A stretch of DNA of 64,000 nucleotides from contig OY987247.1 in assembly GCA_963920765.1 (NCBI GenBank), forward strand, positions 1,984,001 to 2,048,000, written 5' to 3'. Source of the stretch: Ulota crispa. Lineage: Eukaryota; Streptophyta; Bryopsida; Orthotrichales; Orthotrichaceae. The stretch's first letter is position 1; every line of letters begins with the position of its first letter. The position numbers and the translations under genes are program-made. This document shows, in pieces, positions 35,512-47,963 of this stretch. Under the pieces are notes generated by a model, which was not told the DNA's origin, made no database searches, and saw only the letters and a program-made list of their open reading frames with translations.

Positions 35512-36687
35512 TATATAATATAGATTGAAGTTCTAATCACCCGACACACTAACACAACACATATGGATGATTCATTCCCTTTCTCCATACTTGCTTGCCA
35601 TTTCGGGTGCATGTTATTCAATTGATGAAAATACTCAAAATAAATCCATTCAGTCACGTCATGTCATGGCTCTTGTTTGGTTCTGTTCTCCAAGTAGTTT
35701 TTGGACGAACTTCTTGGTACTTCATTTTTGCAATCAGTTTTCTTTTATTTGTGTAAGAAAAAAATTATGATATTCATTATATGAATGCATGGAACTGGGC
35801 TGTGCAACCTCTATTTTTTCATGTTGGGAACACTTAAGAATTTTATGTTATACTTATACGAGATCAAAGTTGGAGATTTAAAATTCATGTTTGGACGGTG
35901 AGGGCCTATTTTTGCAAGGGTAAGTGATAGGACATAGGAGATGTAATCAGCAAGTTAAAAGCTAGGGGTTTAATTTAATTTATTCATGGTATAAATAAGA
36001 ACAAAAGTGGAGGTTGCACAACCTGGGTCCACATACTGTTACGATCAGCATCCTGACCGCACGAAGGGCATCATCAACCTATACACGGGATTCGGGACTG
36101 GAAACTGGCCTCTCCTGTGTGGCTGTGCCACTCCCAGTTGGCGTAATTTTGCAATTCTTTTCACCAAATAAATTCTTTCAACCTTGACATAATTTGTATG
36201 GCAGATTTAGGTATGTGAGAAAACACTTGCAAACATTTGTAAGTTGTTGTCCAGAGGTTGTTAGCTATTGCAAGCAACATGTCATTCTAGCATCACACGT
36301 AGGGAAGGTCCCATGACATTGGGAAATGAGCAAATTTACTATTTGAGGAGGTTGTTTTGATGGGGCCCTCTCCTAATTATGAGTTGATGTGGTTGCCTTG
36401 AAGCCCTAATTAAAAATCTCATTTTTTTACACAACTGACCCCACCAAGAGAAATGAAGGTATAGTCCCATTCCTTGTCTTGGGTTGATGATGCTCTAAGC
36501 CTAGTTGCTTGGTCACTTTTATCCTATTCACACTTCATGTGTATGAATTTAATTCTTATCATCTCTCTTTTGTACTTGTATTGAACATGTTTCACAGATT
36601 ACAATAGTTTTTATTTCTGAGTAAGCTGCATGTGTTGCAAAATATTGCAAATGAGCATTTCACTAAAGGGTTTTTCAACCTTTTCAT
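35512..36687. other. Intergenic sequence, nothing recognised
   Basis: A short GC-richer patch lies at 36030-36140. No gene, RNA or paired repeat could be supported. Confidence 0.4.
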
Positions 36688-37413
36688 TTAACCCCTAAAG
36701 GACCAATTGTCTGTTTGGGGGACGAATGGGATTTTGGGCAGGTACCTATGGCTAAACTACTTTGTATGATTTTTTGAAACTTTTATGAAAAATGGGGAAT
36801 TCAAATATCTATGTGGGCATCTAACTTTTTCTTCATTTTGACATTTATTGCAGAAGTTAAAAATGAATTTATGGGAAAAGGTCCAAATGGGGCAGCCCAA
36901 AAATTTCTCAAAATTTGTATTAAAAATAAATAAAAATATGAAATAGGTTCTTTAGACTTATATATAGGTGGGGAGCTTTGAATCATTCAATTTTCATAGA
37001 TGAGATGAAAGTTATGAGAAGTTTTTGTTTGTCGGTAGGTGTGATTTTGGGAAAAACCATACATACCCACATGCAAAAACTTCTCATAACTTTCATCTCA
37101 TCTATGAAAATTGAATGATTCAAAGCTCCCCACCTATATATAAGTCTAAAGAACCTATTTCATATTTTTATTTATTTTTAATACAAATTTTGAGAAATTT
37201 TTGGGCTGCCCCATTTGGACCTTTTCCCAGAAATTCATTTTTAACTTCTGCAATAAATGTCAGAATGAAGAAAAAGTTAGATGCCCACATAGATATTTGA
37301 ATTCCCCATCTTCCATAAAAGTTTCAAAAAATCATGCAAAGTAGTTTAACCATAGGTACTTGCCTGAAATCCCATTTGTCCCCCAAAAGGGGGCTTGGTC
37401 CTTTAGGGGTTAA
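36688..37413. mobile_element. TTAA-A foldback MITE, 726 bp
   Basis: TTAA stands at 36688-36691 and 37410-37413. The ends are TTAACCCCTAAAGGACCAAT and TTGGTCCTTTAGGGGTTAA. The two arms are almost identical, with mirrored 61-codon frames differing by about two residues, so this is the youngest-looking foldback of the family here. Length is within 1 bp of 711-1437. Confidence 0.9.
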
Positions 37414-38170
37414 GCATGAGAAAACAATTGTTTTCTCATCCAAAATTAAATTCTCTCATGAGATAATAAAAAGGTGCACAAAAGCGCAAGCCTAAACTTT
37501 TTTGTGTGAGAACATAAGGAAAATCATAAGAGAATGCTTTGAATTCATTGTGAAAAAATTCCCATTTTTTCTCTCTTTAATAAGTTAGAGGAGAAAGAAA
37601 ATTAGATGAGAAATATACCAAGCTTGGAAACCCCCTAATATCCTACTCTTTGAAGCTGTGTAACATATTGTTTCTACACTGAAATAATAATAATAATAAT
37701 AATTTTTTAAATTAATTTTTAGCTATTTGATTTTGTCCAAGATCAATAAAAAGACACGTGGGAAAATAATTCAAACCATTCCATTGCATAGATTGCACAT
37801 GTTGGTGTTTGAAGTAAATAAAACAATCACTTTGCATCTAGGAATGATATATGGTGAGCGGAGATCCATGAGCTGTGAGCCATGAGTTTAGATTTTTTTA
37901 TCAAAAGATCCAATTTCATGTAAAGTTGTATACATAAGGCCCTATAGTTGTGCATTTTAAAATTTCCGTTTTTAAAACCTTGTCATTTTTTGAAGCTTTT
38001 CATAGATTTTGAGCTCAAAATCAGTTCCCCCTCACCAAATCTTGACTCAACACCCATAGGCTCACCATTTTACGCTCACAAAATAGCATCATCCATCATA
38101 GCCACATAATGTCTCAACCATGCCTAAATCCATGCATGCTCATTCATACCTACCCATCCACATATCCACT
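37414..38170. other. AT-rich intergenic sequence, nothing recognised
   Basis: A short (AAT)n tract lies near 37690. No supported gene or paired repeat. Confidence 0.4.
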
Positions 38171-38178
38171 TAATTGTA

Positions 38179-38582
38179 GAGAATTGATATATGCACACTT
38201 GGGGTTAATATTTGCACACCCCTTTGGGATAAATGATTGATTTCTACCATTTAAAAGTTGAATTTGAGAATTTAGATTTGGACTTAGAGACCATGACTTA
38301 GTCTAGAACCATAAAAAAAGTTGCAATTCAACAACAACTAATGACAAAGTTTTAACTAGGGGGAAAAGTGTTACTTTTACTTTTGTTTGTAAAAAAAGAT
38401 AAACTTTCTTGTTAGGTGTTATTAAATTGCAAATTTTTTATGATTATAGACTAAATCATGGTCTCTTAGTCCAAATCTGAATTCAAACTTCTCAAATTGA
38501 ACTTTATGGTGGTAGAAATCTAAAATTTACCCCAGATGGGATGTGCAAACATCAACCCCCATGCGTGCATATATCAATTCTG
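38179..38582. mobile_element. MU-G foldback with 8-9 bp duplication
   Basis: The inverted ends AGAATTGATATATGCACAC (left) and ATATCAATTCTG (right) are flanked by TAATTGTA on both sides (38171-38178, 38583-38590), exact over 8 bases. The arms share the CTTAGAGACCATGA..TAGTCTAGAAC block. This is the cleanest solo MU-G copy. Confidence 0.8.
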
Positions 38583-38590
38583 TAATTGTA

Positions 38591-39030
38591 TTGTAAGAAT
38601 AAAATTTGGTTTTTGAGTCATCATGATGTTTTGTCTAATTCTCCATTATCAAATGAGGTTTGTGCTCTAAATGCTTCAAAGCCCTTACCACCATGGCCTC
38701 TAACCGTATGCATATATACCATTGATATAGCCCAGGATCCATAACTCTTTAATATTTTAATGATTAGGGCCTTAAATTTTGACGCCATTGCTGCAAGTAT
38801 GCAACTTTTTATGAGAAATCAAATGCACGTCTTCATCTATGAAACAAGCTTGTTCTGCTTGTTGTGGAGGTAGCAAATCTAAATTCAAACCTGGGAAAAC
38901 TATACTTTGTTTTATTTGTCTGAAAATTAAAACTAAGACCACCTTCTAAAATGAAATCCTTCAAAAAAAAAAAAACATTTTCCCTCCTTCAACACCTGGC
39001 AAAATCTGTGCCCTAGTTACAGCTACGCAA
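38591..39030. other. Spacer, nothing recognised
   Basis: No supported gene, RNA or paired repeat. Confidence 0.4.
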
Positions 39031-39580
39031 TTTACCCCTCACCGCCCAAGGGGCCCGAGTACCCAGTCTGATTTTGATAATGAATTAAAGTGATTTTTCT
39101 ATTCAAGATTTTGTGCAACGGTGTCTATTACAAATCTTCACTTTCTAGTGTTGCAGGCTCTTGGAAATGAGTCTCAAATACACTAGAACTTGGAGAAAAA
39201 ATCACATTAAGAATTCAATTAAATTTTTTTAAGAATAAACTTTGAGAAGCTGTAAATTGATTGGGGTTATGTATGTTATACTTTACATACTTACATTTTT
39301 TTGGTACCCTCAATTTTAGGTATGAGATGAAAAAAGAGGATTGAAAAACTTCAAATCACTTTTGGAGTTTTAACACCCTCTTGATCAAACATTATAATCT
39401 TTCAATCCATAAATGATGTTGTCATGATTTCTTTATCAATGTGATTTATAACATGTCTACTTTGAGTTTATACTGTTGCGCTTCAGAGAAAGTTGATAAG
39501 ATTGATCAAAATGCCAACATTTTGTTCACTTTCAAGCAAATTCTGAGATACTCAAAAATAGCATGGGCGGTGGGGGTTAA
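39031..39580. mobile_element. TTAA-C element, 550 bp
   Basis: The left end TTTACCCCTCACCGCCCAAG (TTAA mutated to TTTA) and right end GGGCGGTGGGGGTTAA match the ends of 44902-45554. The body is collinear with that copy in inverse orientation but about 100 bp shorter. Confidence 0.75.
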
Positions 39581-40349
39581 ACAAGTGTTAAACAACTTCC
39601 ACTAACCAAACAATTACTATAGCTAAAAAAAAAGAAGAAATACACAAAATAACATTTTTTTACGAATTCTACTTCCAATATGCCCAAGAACCAAAGGCTC
39701 AAAAATATGACATCTTATATTAAGCAACAATTTATATGTTTTCTTGACTTTAATCCGTAGGGCAGGGGCTTTGCATTGAGAAAAGCTACCCCAAGGAAGT
39801 TGATAAGTCCCTCGGGGCGGCTTTGCATTAGTGGTTGAGGCGGGTTTGGAACCTCAACTGTTCCCAATGTTGACTTCTTCTTGGTTGATTTTTAAAAAAT
39901 GGCCCCAATGCCTTAACGTTAGAAAGCAAGGTCAAAATTTTAGAATATATTTTAGTATTTAAACAACAAGATCAAACAAGGGTCCAACTTTAGAAATATG
40001 TTCCTCTAAAAAATGGGGAAGCCAATTCTTGATCCTTGGGCCATTGTCAAATTTTGTAAAACATGAGTATTTGAATAAGAAATATTTTTTTGAACACAAT
40101 AGAATGGAATAAAAATCTCAGCTACTCTACTTAGTCTCCTTTTATATATTTTTCTATTGAAAATTTTAAGTTTTGCACTAAATGACCTCGATTTTTGCAA
40201 GAGAATTAATTCCAGTTATACATCGTCCCATCCAACTAACTAGAACCAAGCTTATAATAGTTCTTCATTTGTTTTAAATTTTAATTCTAAATTTTCTTGG
40301 TGTTGGTGTTACAATTCTCACATTACCACATGTCCCTATTGCTTTCCCC
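39581..40349. other. Spacer, nothing recognised
   Basis: No gene or paired repeat that I can support. Confidence 0.35.
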
Positions 40350-40592
40350 TTAACCCCTAAAGGACAAAGTAGCCCTTTGCAACCAATACAATACGGTGTA
40401 TTTTTCTTGTATTTGGAGTGCATTCACAACTTTATTACATTTGAGATTAATAAAGAAGTTAGAATATAGATCAATGCTGTTCTAGCGAGGTAGTCAAAAT
40501 TCCAAATTAAAACTTTTTATTGGTAGCAACTATCAGTTATACTGCAGCCGTACATACTATGTATTATTGTAGCCTCGTCCTTTAAGGGTTAA
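40350..40592. mobile_element. TTAA-flanked MITE, 243 bp
   Basis: The left end TTAACCCCTAAAGGACAAAG and right end CGTCCTTTAAGGGTTAA have TTAA at 40350-40353 and 40589-40592. The interior is unlike other TTAA-A copies, so only the termini are shared. Confidence 0.75.
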
Positions 40593-41923
40593 CCTTATGT
40601 TTTCCTGGCTTTGCTTGACTTCTTTTACATCCTCCATTGATATTCCTATTGAAGGGGTCCTACTTGCATTGAAACAGAACAAGAACTAATAAAGATGACG
40701 GACACCCATTTTAGTGAAATTGCCACAATGCCACTATCTACAAATTCTTGAATTTGACATGGGCAACTTTTCTTTGTTTTTGAGTGTAAAAGACACAAAA
40801 AATCTCCTAATAATACCAAAACCCAAGTCAACATTTTTCATGTACTGTACAAATCCAGTTACTAGAAGAGTTACAAAGTTCAATCTTACGTTTGCCAAAG
40901 TACCCCTCACAAAAATATTCCCTAATTTCTATTAGAACTATACTTTTGAATATCCCTATACAGTTTTCTTACATTATGCATCAAGTGAAATATATTGAAA
41001 TATATTGAAGTTTGACTACATGATCATAAGCTCCATGATTTATGACTCAACGAGTTTTATATTTAATTTAATAATAATAATAATTTTTTTGAGAGAAGGG
41101 TCGCAACTCAAGTGAAACTGTAACAACTTCGTAAAAGTCACACGGAGGAAAGTTTTGTGTTGAAGCAGGTTCAGGTTCTCCCTTTGGATAAGGTAGACAC
41201 ACCCAATCTGAAACATGATCCTAGTGTGGTGCATATGTACATATTTAGTACATTTCAAATCTAAAGTCTAGGCAAGTCATAGATAATTTATTTTAGGATC
41301 ATACTCTAAATTGGGTGTGTCTACTTTAGTCTTGTCTTCATTGAGACATTTGTAACAAAGAACACCAAATTTTGTGTTGGACCTGATGATTCTAATACCT
41401 TGTTTGTGGGACTACAATGAATTTATTTTGCTATTTTTTAACAAGGTTAAAAGGTAAGAATCTACTTCTATTTTGGAATTGGTAAATTTTATTTGTTTTT
41501 GAGGTTCTCTACCAAAGTTGGGTCCTAGATTCCAAATGTGAACCCAAAAATTTTCAAATTCAGTCTCGGAATGGTAAAGTCCTAATCTCTTACATTTTTG
41601 GCGGGTGAAAAGCTGAAATTTTCCATCCTCCCCCTACAAAGTTCAAACAAGGAGTTGAAGTCATTAACTCCAATGTGAGTTTAGTGTTCTCCATTTGTCA
41701 CTACACAACAACATTCGGGGAGAATTTCTAGCTCCACCAAATAAAATCCAACATTCTTCATTTTCAATCGATTTTTCATGGACATGCACCAATTTTTTTC
41801 TATAGATGCAATATATATTAAAATTGCAATGTATTATAATCAAGTGTTTTATGAAAATTTGGATGCTTTTTTCTTTTGATAGTTTCTAGTTTCACATGCT
41901 ATTTTTGTAATTTCAACTAACTA
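40593..41923. repeat. Spacer with one short hairpin
   Basis: GTAGACACACCCAATCTG... at 41190-41222 pairs with ...AAATTGGGTGTGTCTAC at 41294-41324 (about 31-bp arms, about 70-nt loop). Nothing else was recognised in this stretch. Confidence 0.5.
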
Positions 41924-42325
41924 AGAGCATCTCCTATCACTTGTGAAATGAGCCCTAGGAACAAATTTGTTGCCAACCCGTAACGGCTTGCAAATTTTGA
42001 GTCTCCAAAAGCATTTTAGTTGCAAATATGTAGGTGTAGAGCCTTCAAAATCAGCCATAGCCACGTCAAATTCCAACTTTCTACTTGCCCACATCACGGC
42101 CCCTTGCAAGCAATGTTCCTGCATGTGAAAACCATAGATTGTCATAGCAACACTCCCTTGCCAAGTGTACCTCTACGGCACGTTCTAAAGTAGGTGCACA
42201 CCCTAAACCTTCCAGGCTGCAAGAGATTTTCAAGCCACGCCCCGCCACTTCATGCAAGTTCACGCCATTGTCCCCTTAGAAACTCATTTGAAGACGCCTG
42301 GTGAACAGGTGGCAGGAGATGCTCT
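41924..42325. mobile_element. MITE with AGAGCATCTCC termini, 402 bp
   Basis: The ends are AGAGCATCTCCTA and the inverse CAGGAGATGCTCT. Positions 42197-42325 match 31393-31530, where only one end of a related copy remains. The interior is GC-richer than average. No clear target duplication. Confidence 0.6.
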
Positions 42326-43912
42326 CATGCCGGTTCTCCCCGTACCATGCTACACAACATGCTTCTGGGGACAGTCGGTTTGTCAGTTGCATGCAATTCT
42401 TCAGACTTTCCCTTTAAGGAAATGGGTTACCTAGCCAGATTGAGACATTTCTATATTGCCCTTGGGAAAAGGTAGCAGTTTTACCAGGAACCCCCCAACG
42501 GAACTACCATGAAATCACATCTTTTCATATTAACGGAAGGCTTGGAAGCTTCTCAGATCACTAATCGAAGACTTTGATCATTGATGATTGATTCTTACTC
42601 CAAGTTCCTTGAAGGAATTCTTGTACATTTGTACGACTTGGAATAAACTCAAATCCTTGTCGTTGAACTTCGAAGAGCTTAAAAATACACAAAAATGTAC
42701 AAACAATTTTTGAGCACACTCTTCAGTGGACTGAGAGTGATTAGAATTTCCAGCAGACCGAAGTCTTCAGAGAATCTAGAATGACATGTTGCTCACGCTA
42801 ACACAGTAAGACATTCTTGGCCTTGAATATAAAGGCCCGGCCACACCAACACAACACGGTGTTTTGTAATTGACAAGTAGCTGCAGTTTTTTTTTTTTTT
42901 TAAGTACGAATACATCCCTTTAATTTTAATACTCGTGTTTTTGATTTGTTTCAAACTTGTGGTTTCTAGATCTTTACAAGTCGTTGTCTCTCAATTACTA
43001 CCCTTAAATGGTGAAGAGATTATGCATAGGACCTTGAGCTCAATGTTGTTCCTCAATATTGCAGATACAGTGGTGCTCAATTAATGTCAACCTTTATAAC
43101 AAAAACAATTGGATATGATCACAATCCCACTTCTTTTTGTCCAAAATGTGTATTATGAGCTTGGTTAACTGCTTGCTTACAATCAATGCTTGCTTTCTGT
43201 TAATGCCCATTCTAATTCATCAACTAGAAAAGTGTCCAATTAGTGAAACATAAACACATGTGGGAAAACACCTTAAATGTTGCAACCACCATAACTAGGG
43301 AAAGTAATGTAAGTGGAGTGCTTATTTATGATCAATGTTTGGATACAATTAACATTTTTTTCTAGCCCAAAGTGTTGACCTTGTCCAAGCACCAATGTAT
43401 ATGTTTTTCTTCATTTTTTTATACTCCAAACTGGTTGTTGTAACCAGTTGCTTTGGCATGTGTAGTCCTAGCGTGAAGCATTTTTCATAAATGTGGTTCA
43501 ATTTAGAAAATGATACTGTGGCAAAATTTTTGTCATGCATACAAAAAAAAAGTGTGAGTACCAAAGTGGTGAGTTTAGGTCTTTAGTGCATTTGGCAATG
43601 CTTTTGTGCATGTAAGCTATTTATGAAAGTCACATATGGAATGAATGATTTTAGGATAGTCTGGCTACCTACTAGACAAAAAGAATTACCTCGCCTTACC
43701 ACAACACCCCTAGTAAATTCAGTTCACATCACAATACAGCCACAAAAGTTTACAATATTCTTTCACGAACATTTAGTTTTCATACTTACTTCATTCAATG
43801 ATATTTTTTGTGGGGGCATTGTGCAAGGCCGGGAGGAACTTTTGACAACAGTTTTTTTTACAAGATATTATGCAGTAGCAAAAGTTTTGTTTCTGCCTCA
43901 GATATTCACACC
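42326..43912. other. Spacer, nothing recognised
   Basis: Contains a poly-T run near 42888-42901. Short open frames (for example 43623-44048, 141 codons, plus strand) overlap a CACTA MITE and do not look coding. Confidence 0.35.
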
Positions 43913-44062
43913 CACTACAAGAAATTGTGTTCTAATTGACATGTCCAAATTGACTAAATGTGTCCAAAATGACAAAAAACTGTCAAATTGGATAATTTCT
44001 GTAGATTTGGCCATGTCGATTTGGACATATTTTTGTCATTTTGGATAATTTTCCTTATAGTG
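43913..44062. mobile_element. CACTA-type MITE with perfect ACC duplication, 150 bp
   Basis: It starts CACTACAAGAAATTGTG and ends TTTTCCTTATAGTG, the inverse with changes. ACC flanks both ends (43910-43912, 44063-44065). The interior shares the TTTGGACATGTTGAT-like motifs of 6235-6388. Confidence 0.85.
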
Positions 44063-44901
44063 ACCTTTTTCTTAGGATCTTTTCACCTCAAGGGTGGTGA
44101 AAACATGAGGTTTTAAACCTAAACTTGCAGCCTCCATAGGAGTTTAAAATACAACCCATGTGATTAGATATACCTCCACATTTGAGAGCTCATTCACACA
44201 AAAGGGAGGATGATAACCTCGAAGGGGGTGAGCATGGAACAAAAAGATCCATCCTCACCATAAGGTTTAAATACCCTCACTACTCCCTTCCATTATCTAA
44301 ATATTTTGAAGAACATAATTCCATGGGAGCAAATTATAACCCTCACAAGTTTAAGATAGAATCCACCCACCATATCATGTGCCATAATGGATTAGCGTTA
44401 TAATTAGACCCTTGGTGCAAACACTCAATGGAAGTTTGAAATCTTAACTTCAAAAATTTAAAGTTTCTCCTTTATGTGAATGCACCCTTAGGGGTGTGGA
44501 TAAGGGTGAATTTTATTTTTATTTTTTAAATTTTTGGGTGCAAAGAGAAATTTGAATTTTTGCTACAAATTAATATGTGCACAATCATGGACATAGAAAT
44601 TTCATTTGATGTATGAAGCAACATAAGAAGAATAATAAATGTCATGGAAATGCCATAAGTAATTAAATTTAAACAATCCAAAGTCCAATAATAAAGATTA
44701 TTTAATTATAATTTTGAAACGTATGCAAAACATTGAGAGATCTCCTAATATTTTACTTGTAGACTGAGAAATATTTTTATGCTTTGTAAAACATCAAGAG
44801 ATCTCCCAATGTTTGGCATAGTTCATAATTGCCTGAAAGACCTACCAAAGGCTCATGTATAGTGTATACTTAGATAAATGTGGCATTGAGGTTTGTTCTT
44901 A
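44063..44901. other. Spacer, nothing recognised
   Basis: AT-rich; no gene or paired repeat that I can support. Confidence 0.35.
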
Positions 44902-45554
44902 TTAACCCCTCACCGCCCATGGTAGTTTGGATTTTCTTAGAATTTGCTTGAAAGTGAACAAAATGCCGGCATTTTGATTAAAATTATCAAATCTCTTTGA
45001 AGCACAGCCGTACAAATTCAAAGTAGACATGTTATAAATCATATTGATAAAGAAATCTCAACAATATCATTTATGGATTGAAAGATTATAATGTTTGATC
45101 ATGAGGGTGTTAAAACTACAAAAGTGATTTGAAGCCTTTCAATCCTCTTTTTGCATCTCAAACCTAAAATTGAGGGTACTAAAAAAATATGAGTATGTAA
45201 AGTATAACATGCTTAACCTCAATCAATTTACGGCTTCTCATAATCTATTCTACAATTTTTAAAATTGAATTCTTAATGTGATTTTTTCTCCAAGTTCTAG
45301 TGTACTTGAAGCTCATTTCCAAGAGCCCTCAACACTAGAAAGTGAAGATTTGTAATGGACACCTTTGCACAAAATCTTGAATAGACAAATCACTTTAATT
45401 CATTTTCAAAATCAGACTCCTGATGCTGAAACTAGACTTCAATAAGAGTTTAAAAATAATAATAATCACTAAAAAAATCTTGTAGAAAGGTTGAGCATCC
45501 CTGAATACAATTTAGAGAAGCCCAATTTGGGCCCCTTGGGCAGTGAGGGGTTAA
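44902..45554. mobile_element. TTAA-C element, 653 bp, first link of a TTAA chain
   Basis: The ends TTAACCCCTCACCGCCCATG and CTTGGGCAGTGAGGGGTTAA have TTAA at 44902-44905 and 45551-45554. The last TTAA is also the first TTAA of the next element. It is collinear with 9751-10403 and 39031-39580. Confidence 0.85.
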
Positions 45555-45798
45555 CCCTTGAGCGCCCAGGCCATATTCACTCAAATCCATACCCTTGTGT
45601 ACTGAGTTCAATAAAAGTATTACCTAAGTAGAGTCAAATAGCTTGAATTTTTTTGAGTGGTAGTAGACACATGCCTAAAAGTACATGAAAAAGTACAAGT
45701 CCTTTTACTTTACCATGAAGAAGAGTATAAAAGTCAAACATGGACATTTTTCAAAACTGAGAGCCCCATTTTGAGGTCCTAGGGCGCTTAGGGGTTAA
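45551..45798. mobile_element. TTAA-B MITE, 248 bp, second link of a TTAA chain
   Basis: The ends are TTAACCCTTGAGCGCCCAGG and CCTAGGGCGCTTAGGGGTTAA. Both border TTAAs are shared with neighbours (45551-45554 and 45795-45798). A sister copy is 25998-26246. Confidence 0.85.
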
Positions 45799-46598
45799 CC
45801 CTTTAGGGTTGGGAGTGCCAATTTTGGTTGTCTGAAGCCGTTTTTTTGAAATAACTTTTGAAGAATGACGTAATTGTAATTGACATGGGAACAAAGTTGG
45901 AGGGCACGGGAATTTCTGATCAAGCAAGCCTATATATGTTGTTATTGGATTTATATTGAATCCAAAAGCTTGGATTGAAGTGAGTCATGCTAAGGAATTA
46001 TGAGTAAAAATTGTAAAAGGATCCCCTCACTTTGCGATGCTTGAAATTCTTGTCCAAACTCAGGTTCAACTGAAATATTTTTCATATGCTTGGTATGAAG
46101 GTCACCTACCACATTGCAATTTCTCAAATTCACATTTGGGCTCTAAAAAGACACAAATTTGACATCACAACATTGTATATGATTTTGGAAATTATGACCC
46201 CCTCAACTTGGCATGGATGTGTTATAATCTTTTTGGTCATTTGGGCTATGCTTGCAATATTTGACCAAGTAATAGATTTTGTAGTATGTATTCCATCTAT
46301 ACAGATAGATCTCAACAAGATCTGAGTATGTACTAAGAAAACATGGAAAAAAGATGCTACCTAGTGATCTCAAATATGATTTTCACTTTTACCTTAAGTG
46401 GCTAAAAACACTACTAAAAAGTAAAAATTTACAAATTTAACATTGTAAAGTTTCATAAGAAATTAGCTGCATAATTTTTTTGGTATTAATCTCTTTAATT
46501 TAACCACTTTAATTTAGCCACTTTAAGGATTACAATGTGAGGATTGCAGTGCTCACAGTGACCCTGGGCCAGGGGCGCCCTCGGCCCTAAATGGTTAA
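45795..46598. mobile_element. TTAA-flanked element, 804 bp, third link of a TTAA chain
   Basis: The left end TTAACCCTTTAGGGTTGGG and right end GGCCCTAAATGGTTAA have TTAA at 45795-45798 and 46595-46598. Only short terminal inverted repeats are visible. No other full copy occurs in the window. Confidence 0.75.
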
Positions 46599-47963
46599 GC
46601 TCCACAATCAAAATTTTCAAGGCACCAGTACTTCATGCATATGACATGTTGTCAACCCGACTCAATTAAACACGTTGCAAAATCTTCCCCATAGTCCACG
46701 AGATGCCAGTTGAAAGTGCACATGATTTTTCATACGAAGACAAGCATGGCTGTCGGCATTAGCAAGTGTAATCGGATATAATATGTTACTATTATGATAT
46801 GAGTTTTCCCGTTTTGCCATGTAAAGCCCAAGGGTACCTTCAGGTGATAACCATGAACACCATAATGGACTCCCCAATCCCCATCCACTCTAATGCTAAT
46901 CAAATTACCCCTTTTTGCGTTTACTTTGGTGGCCACTTATCAACCTTAAACCACTTGCTTTAAGAGGAATTGATTCATACAAGAGCTATTAACTCACGAA
47001 CCAGTTTTTCTAATGAAGCGAAAGCCAGACACTCCTGGAGATGAGCCCTCCTTCCCGATTCAGTGCTGAGTATGCGAACCTAATGGACAACCCTGAATAC
47101 TAATAAAATCAGAGTTGTCTGTGGAACACTGCATTGTTATTTGATCTCAGAGATTTCTTAGTCAGCGTACTTCCTTGACAAAATGAAACACCCAATTCCA
47201 GCAGGGGTTAGCAGGGGTTAGCTGGGGTTTAGGGTTTCGATTTCCTGGGTGGTTTTACTGGGATTAGGGTTTAGGGTTTGGAGTTGTTGGGGATTGGGGT
47301 TCAGTTTGTGCTCCCGTGAAGCTATTCAAAAACCACCGTTGAGTCTATCCAACAACAGTATACCTCATTTGCCAAGTTCTCAAGGAATGCTCCCGTTTGA
47401 TAACAAATGCACGCTGGACTAGAGAATTAATGTGCAGGACAGAAAGGATTCAGTGCATCACAACCGAACAATCAGTAATCATATGTATGAGAAAAGTCAG
47501 CTCTTAGGCCCATTAAATCGATTTGCCTTCATGAATCAGAGGAATACACTGTACCAAGACACCAGTTTGCTATGAACCAGAATCAAATCCAAGATGGCTC
47601 CATTCAAATTTCCACTCCAACAACCATTCGTGTGAAAGTCGTGATACCAACAGTACCATAATAATATTTTTGATCAAAGAATCTGTACAGTACAATACAC
47701 GAAGTTCTAGAACACAATGCCTGCTTCATGCTACTATTTCATAAAAAGGCTCATGCCGTATGTTTGTTTAAGCTACTGAATCAACAAATCTGACAAAGTG
47801 TTAATTTACTCTACAACGAGTACCGACGCAACTTTTCCGTAAGCATTGTAAAAGAATCATCAAAATGTCAACAAATTGGGGCGGTTTGAGCTTTCCTTTT
47901 CACATGGGTCCATGGCGTAGAGTACTGATTCTGCTCGGAACAAAAAGCTTGAACGATGCCGAA
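46599..47963. other. Spacer downstream of the VQ gene, with telomere-like motif
   Basis: Composition becomes more balanced from about 46650. A TTTAGGG-like cluster lies at 47205-47290. The VQ gene's 3' untranslated region must lie at the right end, but I see no decisive polyadenylation signal. Confidence 0.4.
47205..47290. repeat. Short interstitial telomere-like cluster
   Basis: AGCAGGGGTTAGCAGGGGTTAG, then GGTTTAGGGTTTCG and ATTAGGGTTTAGGGTTTGG are degenerate TTTAGGG units, the plant telomere repeat. Too short and degenerate for a telomere. It may be a telo-box-like regulatory motif or a repair scar. Confidence 0.6.

Noticed and set aside
43623-44048. 141-codon plus-strand frame
   Set aside because: Its last part runs through a CACTA MITE and the composition is that of random AT-rich DNA.
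47205-47290. True telomere or subtelomere
   Set aside because: Only a few degenerate TTTAGGG-like units; ordinary sequence continues on both sides.
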